Assembly: GCA_903884505.1 (NCBI GenBank)
Contig: CAISET010000002.1
Span: 1-64,000 of the forward strand
Length of the DNA: 64,000 bases
Origin: an uncultured Microcaldota archaeon
GTDB taxonomy: Archaea > Micrarchaeota > Micrarchaeia > Burarchaeales > Fermentimicrarchaeaceae
Direction: 5' to 3'
In this document: in pieces, positions 8,185 to 16,335 of the stretch
Layout of the letters: each line of letters starts with the position of its first letter
Position numbering within the stretch: position 1 is the first letter of the stretch
Made by a program: the position numbers and the translations under genes
The notes under the pieces: model-generated
What the model saw: the letters and a program-made list of their open reading frames with translations, nothing else
What the model was told of the DNA's origin: nothing
Databases searched by the model: none

Positions 8185-8556
8185 TCACGCTATTTTAATC
8201 CCTAACTCTTTCCCGGTTGAGTCGTAGGCGCGCATGCTTGAGGAGTCGAAAGGGACGCAGACTATTATGTGGACTTCGCCGGTAGCCCTGAAGAAGTTGA
8301 GGTCTGCGTTGGAGGGGCGGGCGCTCGGGCCCGGGTGGGAATGGACCGAGCCACAATGGTGCGAAGTGTAGCCTACGTTGTAGAGATTGATTGAGGAGAA
8401 GCTCTTGCCGTTGGTTGTCTGCGGGATTACGAGTATTTCGGCGATTTCGCCCTTCTTGTTCTTCCTGAGAAGGCCTGCGAACTCGTCGGGGTAGGTGTTC
8501 CTCGAGGCCTGAAGGATGAACTCCATCGCCTCGCGCTTTATTCTAACTTCTTCCAT
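8185..8556 (-). CDS. JAMM/MPN metallopeptidase
   Basis: 123 residues, a minimal JAMM domain. The full motif is present: E25, H72-S-H74, then S82 and D85 (HSHPGPSARPSNAD, matching H-x-H-x7-S-x2-D). JAMM enzymes are zinc isopeptidases; archaeal ones such as HvJAMM1 remove ubiquitin-like SAMP proteins from targets or process them for sulfur transfer. The ATG follows directly the TGA of the TctA-like gene upstream, so the two are translated together. No SAMP gene is seen in the window. Confidence 0.9.
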   Translation of the reverse strand: MEEVRIKREAMEFILQASRNTYPDEFAGLLRKNKKGEIAEILVIPQTTNGKSFSSINLYNVGYTSHHCGSVHSHPGPSARPSNADLNFFRATGEVHIIVCVPFDSSSMRAYDSTGKELGIKIA

Positions 8557-9753
8557 TCAAACACCGAACTCATAGAGTATTGCCGGGAGCAATATTAATC
8601 CCATCACGTGCGTGCGCCTTATTCCCGTGAGCGGCGGGATTATGCCGATGCAGCAGGCGATTCCGAGGACCAAAATGCCCGGGAGGCCCTGCAGGAGAAG
8701 CACGAGGAACGGGATGAGGAGAAGCAGGAGCAGGTTTAGGGAACGGTGGTCGAGCGAGGAGAGGAGCCGCACGATGCGGCCCGAGAGCGCGAGGAGGAGA
8801 AGCAGGGAAAGGGAGATGGAGAGCGTCGCCGCGCCGAGAAGGAGCATGAGCTGCGGCTCTTCTATCTTCCCGAGAAGCTCCCTCACTGCGACTGCCGCGC
8901 CAATCCTTGCCTTCTCGATTGCGAATAGGGATGAGAAGGAGAAGAAGGTGTGCGCGGTGGCAATGGAGGAGACGAGCGAGAGGAAGCGGAGCGGCGTAAG
9001 TTCCAGGAAGACCGATGCGAAGACCGCTATCTGGGCTGCGCTGCTCAAGCCTGGGAACAGGTCCGCGATGCCGCCGAGGAGCGTGCCGAGAATTATGCAG
9101 GGGAGAATCTCCTGGAATGGGATGGGCTGCGAGCGCGGCTCCTTCTGCTGCGGAACTTCTTCGTTCGATTTTAGCGCGAGAAGGATGGCAGGCAGGGCGA
9201 AGAGGCCCGTGAATGACGGGAGGAGCGGGTCTGAGAGGAGCGGGGAGCGCAGGGCGATAAGGCCGAGAACCCCCGAGGACAGGAAGATGAAGGAGGCGAG
9301 TGCGATGCTCCTCGGGCTGCGCTCTGAGAGAAGGAGGAAAAGGGAGGCGAATAGGAGAATGAACGGGGTGAATGGCTGGAGCAGGAGGAAAAGCTGGGGG
9401 AAGAAGGCGAGGGAGAGCGGGAGGAGAACGAGGGAAAGCGCGAGGGAGAGCATGGAGGATGCGGCCATCACGCGGAGCGCGAGGAAGCCTTTTCCCTCGC
9501 GGAGGAGGCGCTGGCCCGGGAGGATTGAAAGCACAGTGTTCTCGTCGGGAATGAAAAGGAAGATTGCCGGCACCGACTCGAAGACAAGGTGCGCTGAGGC
9601 GAGAGCGACGATGAACAGGGAGAGGATTTCCGGGGAGAATGGGAGGTTGAGCGAGAGGATGAAAGAAGTGATGGTGTTGTTGTGTAGCGCGGGGGTGAGG
9701 CCTGCGAGCGCGCCAAGGAGGATGCCGAGAATTATTGCGGGGAGTTCGAGCAA
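8557..9753 (-). CDS. TctA/DUF112-like multi-pass membrane protein
   Basis: 398 residues and about ten hydrophobic segments. The N-terminus LPAIILGILLGALAGLTPALHNNT and an internal repeat EILPCIILGTLLGGIADLFPGLSSA show a twofold design with the G-x-x-P-G/A-L loops seen in TctA-family transporters and their archaeal relatives. Substrate unknown. The likely start is TTG at 9753, six bases after GAGGTGA. Just upstream is a diverged in-frame copy of the first 21 codons, ended by TGA. The next gene, JAMM, starts at the base after the stop. Confidence 0.8.
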   Translation of the reverse strand: MLELPAIILGILLGALAGLTPALHNNTITSFILSLNLPFSPEILSLFIVALASAHLVFESVPAIFLFIPDENTVLSILPGQRLLREGKGFLALRVMAASSMLSLALSLVLLPLSLAFFPQLFLLLQPFTPFILLFASLFLLLSERSPRSIALASFIFLSSGVLGLIALRSPLLSDPLLPSFTGLFALPAILLALKSNEEVPQQKEPRSQPIPFQEILPCIILGTLLGGIADLFPGLSSAAQIAVFASVFLELTPLRFLSLVSSIATAHTFFSFSSLFAIEKARIGAAVAVRELLGKIEEPQLMLLLGAATLSISLSLLLLLALSGRIVRLLSSLDHRSLNLLLLLLIPFLVLLLQGLPGILVLGIACCIGIIPPLTGIRRTHVMGLILLPAILYEFGV

Positions 9754-9766
9754 GAGGTGTCACCTC
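9754..9766. promoter_or_regulatory. Palindrome containing the ribosome binding site of the TctA-like gene
   Basis: GAGGTG-t-CACCTC is a perfect 6-bp inverted repeat around one base. On the minus strand its first half plus the next base gives GAGGTGA, a strong archaeal Shine-Dalgarno site, six bases before the TTG at 9753. The same TGA ends the short upstream frame, so termination and re-initiation are coupled here. Confidence 0.55.
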
Positions 9767-9816
9767 GCTGGCGCGCCAAGGAAGATGCCGGTGAGGATTG
9801 CGGGAAGTTCGAGCAT
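9760..9816 (-). CDS. 18-codon leader frame, diverged copy of the TctA-like N-terminus
   Basis: ATG at 9816 to TGA at 9760 encodes MLELPAILTGIFLGAPAR, nearly the same as the start of the main protein (LLELPAIILGILLGALAG). It is in frame with the main gene and 63 bases ahead of it. The OB-fold gene's stop lies four bases before this ATG, so ribosomes could pass from one to the next. It could be a translated leader or the remains of the original start after duplication. Confidence 0.5.
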   Translation of the reverse strand: MLELPAILTGIFLGAPAR

Positions 9817-9820
9817 GGCA

Positions 9821-10195
9821 TCATCTCAGGGCGAGCCCGCTGGCGACTATCTCGAGCTGCCCTTTGTAGTCCTGAACCTTTCCTCTCACCGAGATGCGGT
9901 CATTTTTCCTGAGAAGGTAGATGTTGGTCTCGTGCGTGCTCATCGCGGAAACGTCGCTCTTGAAGATTACCACGCTGATGCAATCCCCGCTGCAGAGGGT
10001 GATGAAGTAGTTGCCGTTGTGCGCGTAGATGGAAGAGATTTCGCCCTCGCTCTCCACGAATTTTCCGACGTGCGAGCTGTTGATTTCCGGGATTTGCAGC
10101 TTCTGCGGGGAGGCGGATTGCGCGGCGTAGGCTAGCAGAAGCAGGCCGAGCAGGGAAAGGGCTGCCGCGAGGGCAAGGAGATTGCTGTTTTCCAT
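9821..10195 (-). CDS. Membrane-anchored OB-fold protein
   Basis: 124 residues. Residues 5-27 are a hydrophobic segment (LLALAAALSLLGLLLLAYAA), a signal anchor. The rest looks like an OB fold of the nucleic-acid-binding type: HVGKFVESEGEISSI, YFITLCSGDCISVVIF, DRISVRGKVQDYKGQLEIVAS. That strand order (VxVxGxVxxYxGxxEI) is typical of tRNA_anti-like OB domains. The location outside the membrane argues for a role other than tRNA binding. It is the first gene of the group running down to the PfkB kinase. Confidence 0.65.
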   Translation of the reverse strand: MENSNLLALAAALSLLGLLLLAYAAQSASPQKLQIPEINSSHVGKFVESEGEISSIYAHNGNYFITLCSGDCISVVIFKSDVSAMSTHETNIYLLRKNDRISVRGKVQDYKGQLEIVASGLALR

Positions 10196-10213
10196 GGGAA
10201 TCGGAAAAGTAGT

Positions 10214-10224
10214 GATTATAAATT
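10214..10224. promoter_or_regulatory. Shared TATA element between the OB-fold gene and mtaD
   Basis: Gattataaatt reads as a TATA box on both strands. It is about 25-34 bases before the mtaD ATG at 10248 and about 19-29 bases before the OB-fold ATG at 10195. No second AT-rich box is visible in the 52-base gap. Confidence 0.45.
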
Positions 10225-10247
10225 GGGGGCAAGCGTATTAAAGCTTG

Positions 10248-11534
10248 ATGGGAATTCTCGTTCGGAACGCAATCGTGCTGGCCCAGGATGAAGGCCGCAG
10301 GATCCTCCATGGCTGTGATGTGCTTGTCGAGGGGGAGAGGATTGCGAAGGTGGGGAAGGGAATCAAGGAGAGGGCTGAATTCGAGATTGACGGCCGAGGG
10401 AAGCTGCTTATGCCCGGGCTTGTGAATGCGCATGCCCACATTGCAATGACTTTATTCCGGGGGCTCGCGGATGACATGGAGTTCTGGGAGGCGTGGCCCG
10501 GGACGGTCTGGCCGCTGGAGAGGAAAATTAGTGCTGCGGATGTGCGGGCCGGCACGATGCTTGGGCTGGTTGAAGGGGTAAGGAGCGGCACAACCTCGTT
10601 TGCGGATTTCTATTTCTTCCCCGAGGCGGTTGCGGAAGCGGCAAAGAAGATTGGGGCGCGGATTGCCATAGGCCCGGATGTGCAGGATGGGAAGACACCG
10701 CAGGCCAAGGATGCGAAGGAGGCGCTTGCGATTAGTGAGAGGTTTGCGAAGAAGTTTGCGAAAGATGGGATGGTGAGGCCGATAGCCTACGCGCATGCGC
10801 CATATACTTGCTGCGCGGAAACCATCAAGAAGGTTGGCGAGATTGGGAGGAAGTTTGGGCTGAAGACGCACATCCACGCTGCCGAGACGAGGAAAGAAGT
10901 GTTTGATTTGAAGAGGAAGACTGGGAAGCGCGTAATGGATTATCTGGATGGAATTGGATTTGTTTCCGAGGGGCTTACTGCCGCGCATTCCTGCTGGCTG
11001 ACGAATTCCGAAGTGAAGCTGCTGGGGAAGAGGAAGGCGTCTGTTGCGCACTGCCCTGTGAGCAACATGAAGCTTGCGGGAGGAGCTGCCGCGCCCGTTC
11101 CGGACATGGTTGCCGAGGGAGTTAATGTCACGCTTGGAACGGACGGGCCTGCGAGCAACAACTCGCTGAACATGCTGGACACGATGAAGGCTGCGGCACT
11201 GCTGCACAAGTTTGCGCGCTGGGACCCGAAGGCCTGCCCTGCGCAGCAGGTGCTTGATTTTGCGACACTGAATGGCGCGAAGGTGTTGGGAATCAATGCC
11301 GGAAGCATCAGGGAAGGGAAGCTCGCGGATTTCGTGCTCATGGACTTGAAGGCAGCGAACCTGTCGCCTGCTGGGAACCTGGCGTCTGCAATAGTCTATG
11401 CTGCGAATCCTTCGAACGTGAAGGACGTGGTTATCAATGGAAAGCTGGTTCTGGAAGATGGAAAGTTTGCGAAAATAAGCGAGAAGAAGATAATTTCCGA
11501 GGCGGAGAAGGCTGCGGAGAAACTGCGCGCCTGA
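10248..11534 (+). CDS. mtaD: 5'-deoxyadenosine / methylthioadenosine / SAH deaminase
   Basis: 428 residues of the amidohydrolase superfamily. The metal-binding HAHIAMTLFRG near residues 64-74, the HIHAAET motif, AHSCWLTNSE and LGTDGPASNN (catalytic Asp) match the MtaD/DadD group. These enzymes deaminate 5'-methylthioadenosine, S-adenosylhomocysteine and 5'-deoxyadenosine. The ATG at 10248 is chosen over TTG at 10245. The gene is followed by a class II aldolase and ahcY, so it likely belongs to the recycling of S-adenosylmethionine by-products. The stop codon abuts that of the aldolase gene on the other strand with no gap. Confidence 0.88.
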   Translation: MGILVRNAIVLAQDEGRRILHGCDVLVEGERIAKVGKGIKERAEFEIDGRGKLLMPGLVNAHAHIAMTLFRGLADDMEFWEAWPGTVWPLERKISAADVRAGTMLGLVEGVRSGTTSFADFYFFPEAVAEAAKKIGARIAIGPDVQDGKTPQAKDAKEALAISERFAKKFAKDGMVRPIAYAHAPYTCCAETIKKVGEIGRKFGLKTHIHAAETRKEVFDLKRKTGKRVMDYLDGIGFVSEGLTAAHSCWLTNSEVKLLGKRKASVAHCPVSNMKLAGGAAAPVPDMVAEGVNVTLGTDGPASNNSLNMLDTMKAAALLHKFARWDPKACPAQQVLDFATLNGAKVLGINAGSIREGKLADFVLMDLKAANLSPAGNLASAIVYAANPSNVKDVVINGKLVLEDGKFAKISEKKIISEAEKAAEKLRA

Positions 11535-12128
11535 TTACTTCGCCCGCCTGTGGAGTGTGACAACTTTTTCGAGGCAGTCCTCGATGGACTTGCCGACAAC
11601 CACGATTCCGTGGTTCCTTGCGACCACTGCGTCCTTGCCTGTGATGAGGGCTGCGACGCCTTCCGCGATGTCCTTGGTCCCATAGCTCAGCTCCTGCTCG
11701 GTTACCGGCAGCCTGAGCTTGGCGATTGCCTTCTCGCTGATGAGCGCGGGGTCGTGCACGTGGATTATCGCGTTCACATCCGGCCTTGCCTTGTAGATGA
11801 GGTGGTGCATCGGAGTCTCTGAGGAGGGGGTCTTGAACCCAAAGGCCTTCTTCAGCGAGTTGCCCTCGAAATCAAACTCCTCTACAAGCACGAAGTCCTC
11901 ATCTGAAAGGGAGGCGAGCTTGGAGGCGGTGGTAGTTATTATGAAGCCCTTGCTGGTGCGCGTGCTCACATTGCCGCTCGTGCCCTGCGAGAGGCCGCGC
12001 TCGGCAAGCTCCTTTGCGGCTTTTTTCATGGCGCGGATTAGCCCTTTGCTTTCTACGGTCAGGACGGTCTTTTTTGCCAGCGCGCCCTCAGGAACAGCGA
12101 ATTTTACTCCAGTGTATTTTTCCGCCAT
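11535..12128 (-). CDS. Class II aldolase / fuculose-phosphate aldolase-like
   Basis: 197 residues. The class II aldolase motifs are present: LSQGTSGNVS (near 46-55), SSETPMH with the catalytic Glu, the zinc pair in HVHD, and RNHGIVVVG with the third His. In methanogens a related FucA-type aldolase splits deoxyribulose phosphate to DHAP and lactaldehyde after MtaD/DadD action on 5'-deoxyadenosine. The neighbours mtaD and ahcY make that role likely, but methylthioribulose-phosphate dehydratase is a sister family and cannot be excluded. Confidence 0.82.
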   Translation of the reverse strand: MAEKYTGVKFAVPEGALAKKTVLTVESKGLIRAMKKAAKELAERGLSQGTSGNVSTRTSKGFIITTTASKLASLSDEDFVLVEEFDFEGNSLKKAFGFKTPSSETPMHHLIYKARPDVNAIIHVHDPALISEKAIAKLRLPVTEQELSYGTKDIAEGVAALITGKDAVVARNHGIVVVGKSIEDCLEKVVTLHRRAK

Positions 12129-12194
12129 GTGAGTTTTACCGAAGTGGTTTCACGATGAACGAATATAAACCTAACGCGCCAAAGCCCATCAGTT

Positions 12195-12200
12195 GGTGAT
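12195..12200 (+). promoter_or_regulatory. Ribosome binding site that sets the ahcY start
   Basis: GGTGAT sits four bases before the ATG at 12205, which supports that ATG over the in-frame TTG at 12193. The TATA box aatataaac at about 12160-12168 gives a leader of about 15-20 bases. Confidence 0.6.
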
Positions 12201-12204
12201 TTTC

Positions 12205-13440
12205 ATGGCTTGCAAGGTCAAGGACAAGTCCCTTGCGGAAAAGGGAAGGCTGAACGCGGGGTGGGCTGCGAGGAACATGCCCGTGCTTGCGCTGCTGAGG
12301 AAGAGATTCGAGAAGGAGAAGCCTTTCAAGGGCGTGAGAATTGGCGCCTGCCTCCACGTCACGAAGGAGACCGCGGTGCTGATGGACACGCTGAAGGCCG
12401 GCGGGGCTGAGCTTTACCTGTGCGGGAGCAACCCCCTGAGCACGCAGGATGACATCGCGGCGCACCTTGCGAAGGAAGGGACCAATGTTTTTGCGTGGAG
12501 GGGGCAGACGGGCAAAGAGTATGCGTGGTGCATAGGGCAGGTGCTGGATGCGAAGCCGGAAATCACGATTGACGACGGCGCGGACTTGACGGTCGAAGCG
12601 CACAAGCGCGGCCTGAAGGCGTGGGGAGGAACTGAGGAGACGACTACGGGGGTGATGAGGCTAAGGGCGATGGATAAGAGCGGGAAGCTGAGGTACCCGC
12701 TGATTGCGGTGAATGACGCGAAGACTAAGATGATGTTTGACAACAGGTACGGGACGGGACAGAGCACGATTGACGGCATTTTGAGGGCGAGTGCGATCCT
12801 GATTGCCGGGAAGAATTTTGTCGTCGCTGGCTACGGGTGGTGCGGGAAGGGCGTTGCGATGAGGGCGAAGGGGATGGGCGCGCATGTCATTGTGACCGAG
12901 GTGGACCCTGTCAAGGCGCTTGAGGCAGCGATGGACGGGTTTGAAGTGATGCCGATGGGCAATGCGGCCGGGGTTGGCGACGTGTTCGTGACGGTCACTG
13001 GGGACGTGAACGTGATAACGAATGAGCATTATCCCCTGATGAAGGACGGCGCGATTCTTGCGAATTCCGGGCATTTCGACGTGGAAGTGGCAGTTAAGGC
13101 ACTGAAGGGGATGGCGAAATCTGTGAAGGCGGTGAGGCCGGGACTTGAGGAGTATTCGATGCCAGGAGGAAAGAAGCTCTACCTGCTCGGCGAGGGAAGG
13201 CTCGTGAACCTTGCGTGCGCGGAAGGCCACCCGAGCGAGGTGATGCAGATGAGCTTCGCGGACCAGGCGCTTTCAGCGGAATATTTGGTGAAAAGCAGGG
13301 GGAAGCTGAAGCCGCACGTTATTCCGGTACCGGAAGAGATAGACAGGCAGGTCGCCAAGCTCGCGCTGAAGGCAATGGGATACTCGATTGACGAGCTGAG
13401 CGAAGAGCAGAAAAAGTACATCTGCAGCTGGGAGGCCTAG
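12205..13440 (+). CDS. ahcY: Adenosylhomocysteinase
   Basis: 411 residues, the usual length of the archaeal form, without the bacterial insert. Recognised segments: [12 protein letters not shown] near residue 50, [38 protein letters not shown], and the NAD-binding GYGWCGKG near residue 210. The enzyme splits S-adenosylhomocysteine to adenosine and homocysteine, removing the inhibitory product of methyltransferases. It ends CSWEA without the Tyr tail of eukaryotic enzymes, as in other archaea. With mtaD and the aldolase it forms an S-adenosylmethionine by-product group. Its last four bases overlap the next gene on the other strand. Confidence 0.96.
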   Translation: MACKVKDKSLAEKGRLNAGWAARNMPVLALLRKRFEKEKPFKGVRIGACLHVTKETAVLMDTLKAGGAELYLCGSNPLSTQDDIAAHLAKEGTNVFAWRGQTGKEYAWCIGQVLDAKPEITIDDGADLTVEAHKRGLKAWGGTEETTTGVMRLRAMDKSGKLRYPLIAVNDAKTKMMFDNRYGTGQSTIDGILRASAILIAGKNFVVAGYGWCGKGVAMRAKGMGAHVIVTEVDPVKALEAAMDGFEVMPMGNAAGVGDVFVTVTGDVNVITNEHYPLMKDGAILANSGHFDVEVAVKALKGMAKSVKAVRPGLEEYSMPGGKKLYLLGEGRLVNLACAEGHPSEVMQMSFADQALSAEYLVKSRGKLKPHVIPVPEEIDRQVAKLALKAMGYSIDELSEEQKKYICSWEA

Positions 13441-13748
13441 TTTTTCACTTCGAGGATTGTGCCCGAGGCGAAGTTGCCGGAGCCGGGCCCTTCTGCGCTG
13501 AAACCGATCAGCATTCCGGCGCTCGCGACCTCGACCGCGGAACGGTTGGATTCTATCTTAGTTATGGTAAATGGCTTGCCGTTCAGCTTGCCGGTCGCGC
13601 CTTTTCTTACTGCGCCTTCGATTACCTTCCCAGTCAAGATGAATCCGCCGCCGAGCTTGAAAATGTCCATTACCTGCAGTTTGCCCGTCTGGGGAAGTTT
13701 CTTGGCGGCCGTGTCCCCTGCGGGCACGCCCGCATCTTTTCCTGCCAT
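13437..13748 (-). CDS. Free-standing EF-Tu domain-2-like beta-barrel protein
   Basis: 103 residues. After an 18-residue polar start, the sequence is a translation-factor domain 2: [20 protein letters not shown], then KGATGKLNG and [21 protein letters not shown], matching the beta barrel of EF-Tu, SelB and IF2. There is no GTPase domain. Small single-domain proteins of this type are known in archaea; their role is not established. The strong site GGGTGAT precedes the ATG at 13748. It follows the FKBP lipoprotein gene by 19 bases on the same strand. Confidence 0.75.
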   Translation of the reverse strand: MAGKDAGVPAGDTAAKKLPQTGKLQVMDIFKLGGGFILTGKVIEGAVRKGATGKLNGKPFTITKIESNRSAVEVASAGMLIGFSAEGPGSGNFASGTILEVKN

Positions 13749-13767
13749 GTTGCATCACCCGCTCCAT

Positions 13768-14586
13768 TCACCCGATGCGCACCAGCTTTATCGTGAAGTT
13801 CAGCGTATGCCCTGCGAGCGGTGGGTTGTAGTCCAGCATGAAATAATCGTCCGCAATCATGCGCACGGTTCCCAGCTGGGTATCGCCCAATGCGTCCTGG
13901 GTCACATATAGCGCGTTTAGCCTCGGATCGCGCCGCAGGACCACTTCCGTGTCCGTGACGTTTATGACCGTTTCGGGCCAATTCCCGGTAGTCAGGGTCT
14001 GGTTGATTTGGGGGTCGTGGCGCAGCATCACGGAGTCGTTCGTTGCCGCCAGGATTGTCGCGTTCCATGAGCCGACCACTACGGTCCCGTTCCCGGTGAA
14101 GTTGAAGCCTGGGAAGGCCTGGAGGAACTCCGCCATGGGCACGGACTCGACCCGTTGGAGTGAATGGATGCGCGGGACCGCATCGGTCAGCGTCGGGTCG
14201 TAAGCGCCGAATGCCTTGTCCGGCGGGATGATTACGTTCTTCTCCTCTCCGGCGCGCATCCCGAGCACCGCCTCATCGAGTCCGCCTATGGCGCTGCCAT
14301 TTCCGAGCGTGAAGTTGAATGGCTGGTACGTGATTGTGCTCCTGTAAATCCCTGCCTCGCGGGCGACCGATTCAAGCGTCGTATCGTAGACCGAACCGTT
14401 CTCGACGCGAACGGTGTAATCGACCCATACCGTGTCGCCGCGGGAAGCGATGGTGTGCGCAGCAGGTGTTGTGGAGCCGGCAGGCGCCGGGGTTGGCGAG
14501 GTTCCTGAGTTGTTGGAGCTGGATATGCAGCCTGCGAGAAGCAATATTGCTGCGAGTATTATTGCAATCTGATAGTTTTGTTGCAT
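13768..14586 (-). CDS. FKBP-type peptidyl-prolyl isomerase lipoprotein
   Basis: 272 residues from the ATG at 14586; an ATG at 14592 is also possible. The lipobox LLAGC (C20) and the following Ser/Thr/Pro-rich linker show a lipid-anchored outer-surface protein. The FKBP domain starts near residue 50 (GDTVWVDYTVRVENGSVYDTT) and contains the SlyD-like core GGLDEAVLGMRAGEEKNVIIPPDKAFGAYD. A longer C-terminal part has many Asn-x-Ser/Thr sites. It probably helps fold exported proteins. A TATA-like tttaaatt near 14610 fits the 14586 start. Confidence 0.88.
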   Translation of the reverse strand: MQQNYQIAIILAAILLLAGCISSSNNSGTSPTPAPAGSTTPAAHTIASRGDTVWVDYTVRVENGSVYDTTLESVAREAGIYRSTITYQPFNFTLGNGSAIGGLDEAVLGMRAGEEKNVIIPPDKAFGAYDPTLTDAVPRIHSLQRVESVPMAEFLQAFPGFNFTGNGTVVVGSWNATILAATNDSVMLRHDPQINQTLTTGNWPETVINVTDTEVVLRRDPRLNALYVTQDALGDTQLGTVRMIADDYFMLDYNPPLAGHTLNFTIKLVRIG

Positions 14587-14610
14587 GGCCATAGTTTTGC
14601 CCCGCGCAAT

Positions 14611-15282
14611 TTAAATTACTGCACGGATTATTCGGTAAGTGCCCGTGCCTTTGCCCCAAGTTTTCTCGGCCTTTTCTATCCTGACTCTTCTTTTGAAGAT
14701 TGGCGCATTGAGCGTGAAGGTTTCGTATTCGCCCCCTTCGCCCGAGACAGAGACGCCGTATCTGCTGCGGAGGCGCTCGAGGTCTGATAGGCACTCCGAA
14801 TCTATTTTTCTCCCGAGCCAGCTCTCATCAAAGCCTTCTGCGGAGACGGAGGTGATTACCACTTCGAAGTTGTCCGCAATCTCGCGCATCAGCGCTGACT
14901 GGTTCTTGCGCCATAGCGGGGCAAATGATTTGAGCCCGAGCTCCTCGCAGGCGAAATCCACCCGTTCCTTCTGGTATTCCGAGGCAAGGGCGCCGCAGAC
15001 AATTCCGGAAATGCCGAACCTTCGCTTTGCCTCCATCATTACTGCCCTCAGGTCTTCGAGCTCCTTCTCCTTTTCGCCCGAAGTCTTCCGCAGGAGTTGG
15101 GGGATGTTCATTGCCTTAGCCTGCAGCCCGGTCCATTCGACATTGGGGTGGTGGAACATGTAGGATTCGGGGGACTTTGGGGAAAGCGTGAGCAGCACCT
15201 CGACGTCCCAGCCCTGCTGCTGCGCGCACCAGAGCGCGAATGCGGAATCCTTTCCGCCTGAAAAAAGGGCAGCGACTTTCAT
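14611..15282 (-). CDS. dph6: Diphthine-ammonia ligase
   Basis: 223 residues from the ATG at 15282, chosen because the family begins MKVAALFSGGKDS; the frame extends nine codons further. The PP-loop SGGKDS is at residues 8-13. The C-terminal GEGGEYETFTLNAP is the diagnostic Dph6/MJ0570 motif. Dph6 uses ATP and ammonia to finish diphthamide, a modified His in aEF2. It lies downstream of the A-ATPase operon on the same strand, separated by a thioredoxin-like gene. Confidence 0.92.
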   Translation of the reverse strand: MKVAALFSGGKDSAFALWCAQQQGWDVEVLLTLSPKSPESYMFHHPNVEWTGLQAKAMNIPQLLRKTSGEKEKELEDLRAVMMEAKRRFGISGIVCGALASEYQKERVDFACEELGLKSFAPLWRKNQSALMREIADNFEVVITSVSAEGFDESWLGRKIDSECLSDLERLRSRYGVSVSGEGGEYETFTLNAPIFKRRVRIEKAEKTWGKGTGTYRIIRAVI

Positions 15283-15321
15283 GTAACCAGCCACTCGGAT
15301 GATTCGCAACGCTGCCGCGGC

Positions 15322-15675
15322 CTAGCGCTCCGGCCCATCGCCCCACTGCTCGGGGAGCCCGGAGATGGACCACCATCGGCTGCGCTCGCCCTTCCCCTTC
15401 TTCGCCTGCTGCTTGCTGAGCCTGTCTTCGATGAGCTTCTCGAGCTCCTGCTCGGTTGGGAACTTGCCCGTGAAGATTGGCTCTCCTTCGAGCAGGAGTG
15501 CGGGCGGCTTTGTTATGCGCTGCTGGTTCGCGGTCTGCCTGTGCTCAGGCTTGTCCATGTCTAGCGTCTCAACATGGAGGTCCTTCCTGAACTTCTTCGC
15601 GATGGACTCCACGATTTTCTGCGCCTGCGGGCAGGTTTCGCAATTTGCTTTCGATATGAATAATATCAGGTCCAT
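15322..15675 (-). CDS. Thioredoxin-fold protein with CxxC motif
   Basis: 117 residues. The N-terminal LILFISKANCETCPQAQKIVESIAKKF has the CETC active site at residues 12-15 with the preceding strand and following helix of a thioredoxin or glutaredoxin fold. The cis-Pro loop is ITKPPALLLEGE. The polar tail after residue 85 is extra and probably flexible. A thiol-disulfide role is likely; the partner is unknown. It comes 21 bases after atpD and may be in the ATPase transcript. Confidence 0.75.
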   Translation of the reverse strand: MDLILFISKANCETCPQAQKIVESIAKKFRKDLHVETLDMDKPEHRQTANQQRITKPPALLLEGEPIFTGKFPTEQELEKLIEDRLSKQQAKKGKGERSRWWSISGLPEQWGDGPER

Positions 15676-15696
15676 TGTGCCATCCTCCTCGGCTTA

Positions 15697-16335
15697 TTAG
15701 GCAAGCCTCTTTTTTATCATTTTTAGCGTGAAGAAAGTCTCGCGCTCCATCTCATCGAGGCGCATGGAGATGTATTTCGACTGCCTGCGCAGCCGAGGCA
15801 TTACGATGTACTCGAGCGCATTAACGCGCCTCTTCGTCTTCTCGATCTCGCGCAGGAGCTTCTTCAGCGCATTCTCGGTCTTCGCGAGCTCTATCACGGT
15901 TGCGAGCGACTCCTCGAACGAGCCGGCGGCCTCGTCTATCTTCGCGGAGGTGCCGACTATTCCGTAGCCGCGCTCGAAAGCGGTCTTAGTAACATAGCGG
16001 CCGCGTATGTCCGGCACGCGCACGCCCATCACGTTCTTCACGGAGATCTCGACATTGCTCGCCTTGCTGACCGCCATGGCGGCATTCTCGACTTCGAAAA
16101 TCCCGTGGTAGGCCTCGGCGACCGCAAGGGAGCGGTAGGCGCCAGCCATCTGAGTGTTCAGGTTGCCGCGCAGGTCCTTCGCCTTCTCGAGGATGGCGAA
16201 GAACTCGAGGATGAGCACGTCGCGCTTCTGCTTCAGGAGCCTGTGCCCCTTCTCCGCTAGCTTGATCTTGTTCTTCGTGTTCAGCAGCTCCATGCGCGTG
16301 GGCTTGACTGCCTCCTCGATGGCCAACTCATTCAC
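15697..16335 (-). CDS. atpD: A-type ATPase subunit D (central stalk)
   Basis: 212 residues. [28 protein letters not shown] is the standard start, forming the first arm of the long coiled coil; the second arm is at residues 150-205 ([29 protein letters not shown]). Subunit D is the rotor shaft inside the A3B3 head. The start codon is GTG at 16335, and it overlaps the end of atpB by eight bases. It is the last subunit gene in the operon. Confidence 0.95.
   Translation of the reverse strand: MNELAIEEAVKPTRMELLNTKNKIKLAEKGHRLLKQKRDVLILEFFAILEKAKDLRGNLNTQMAGAYRSLAVAEAYHGIFEVENAAMAVSKASNVEISVKNVMGVRVPDIRGRYVTKTAFERGYGIVGTSAKIDEAAGSFEESLATVIELAKTENALKKLLREIEKTKRRVNALEYIVMPRLRRQSKYISMRLDEMERETFFTLKMIKKRLA

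Noticed and set aside
9760-9762. Selenocysteine at the TGA between the duplicated starts
   Set aside because: No SECIS-like element is seen, and the TGA forms part of a strong ribosome site for the next start.
8612-10135. A 507-codon open frame on the plus strand
   Set aside because: It is antisense to the TctA-like and OB-fold genes, rich in Arg and Ser as expected from reverse GC-rich coding DNA, and has no ribosome site or family match.
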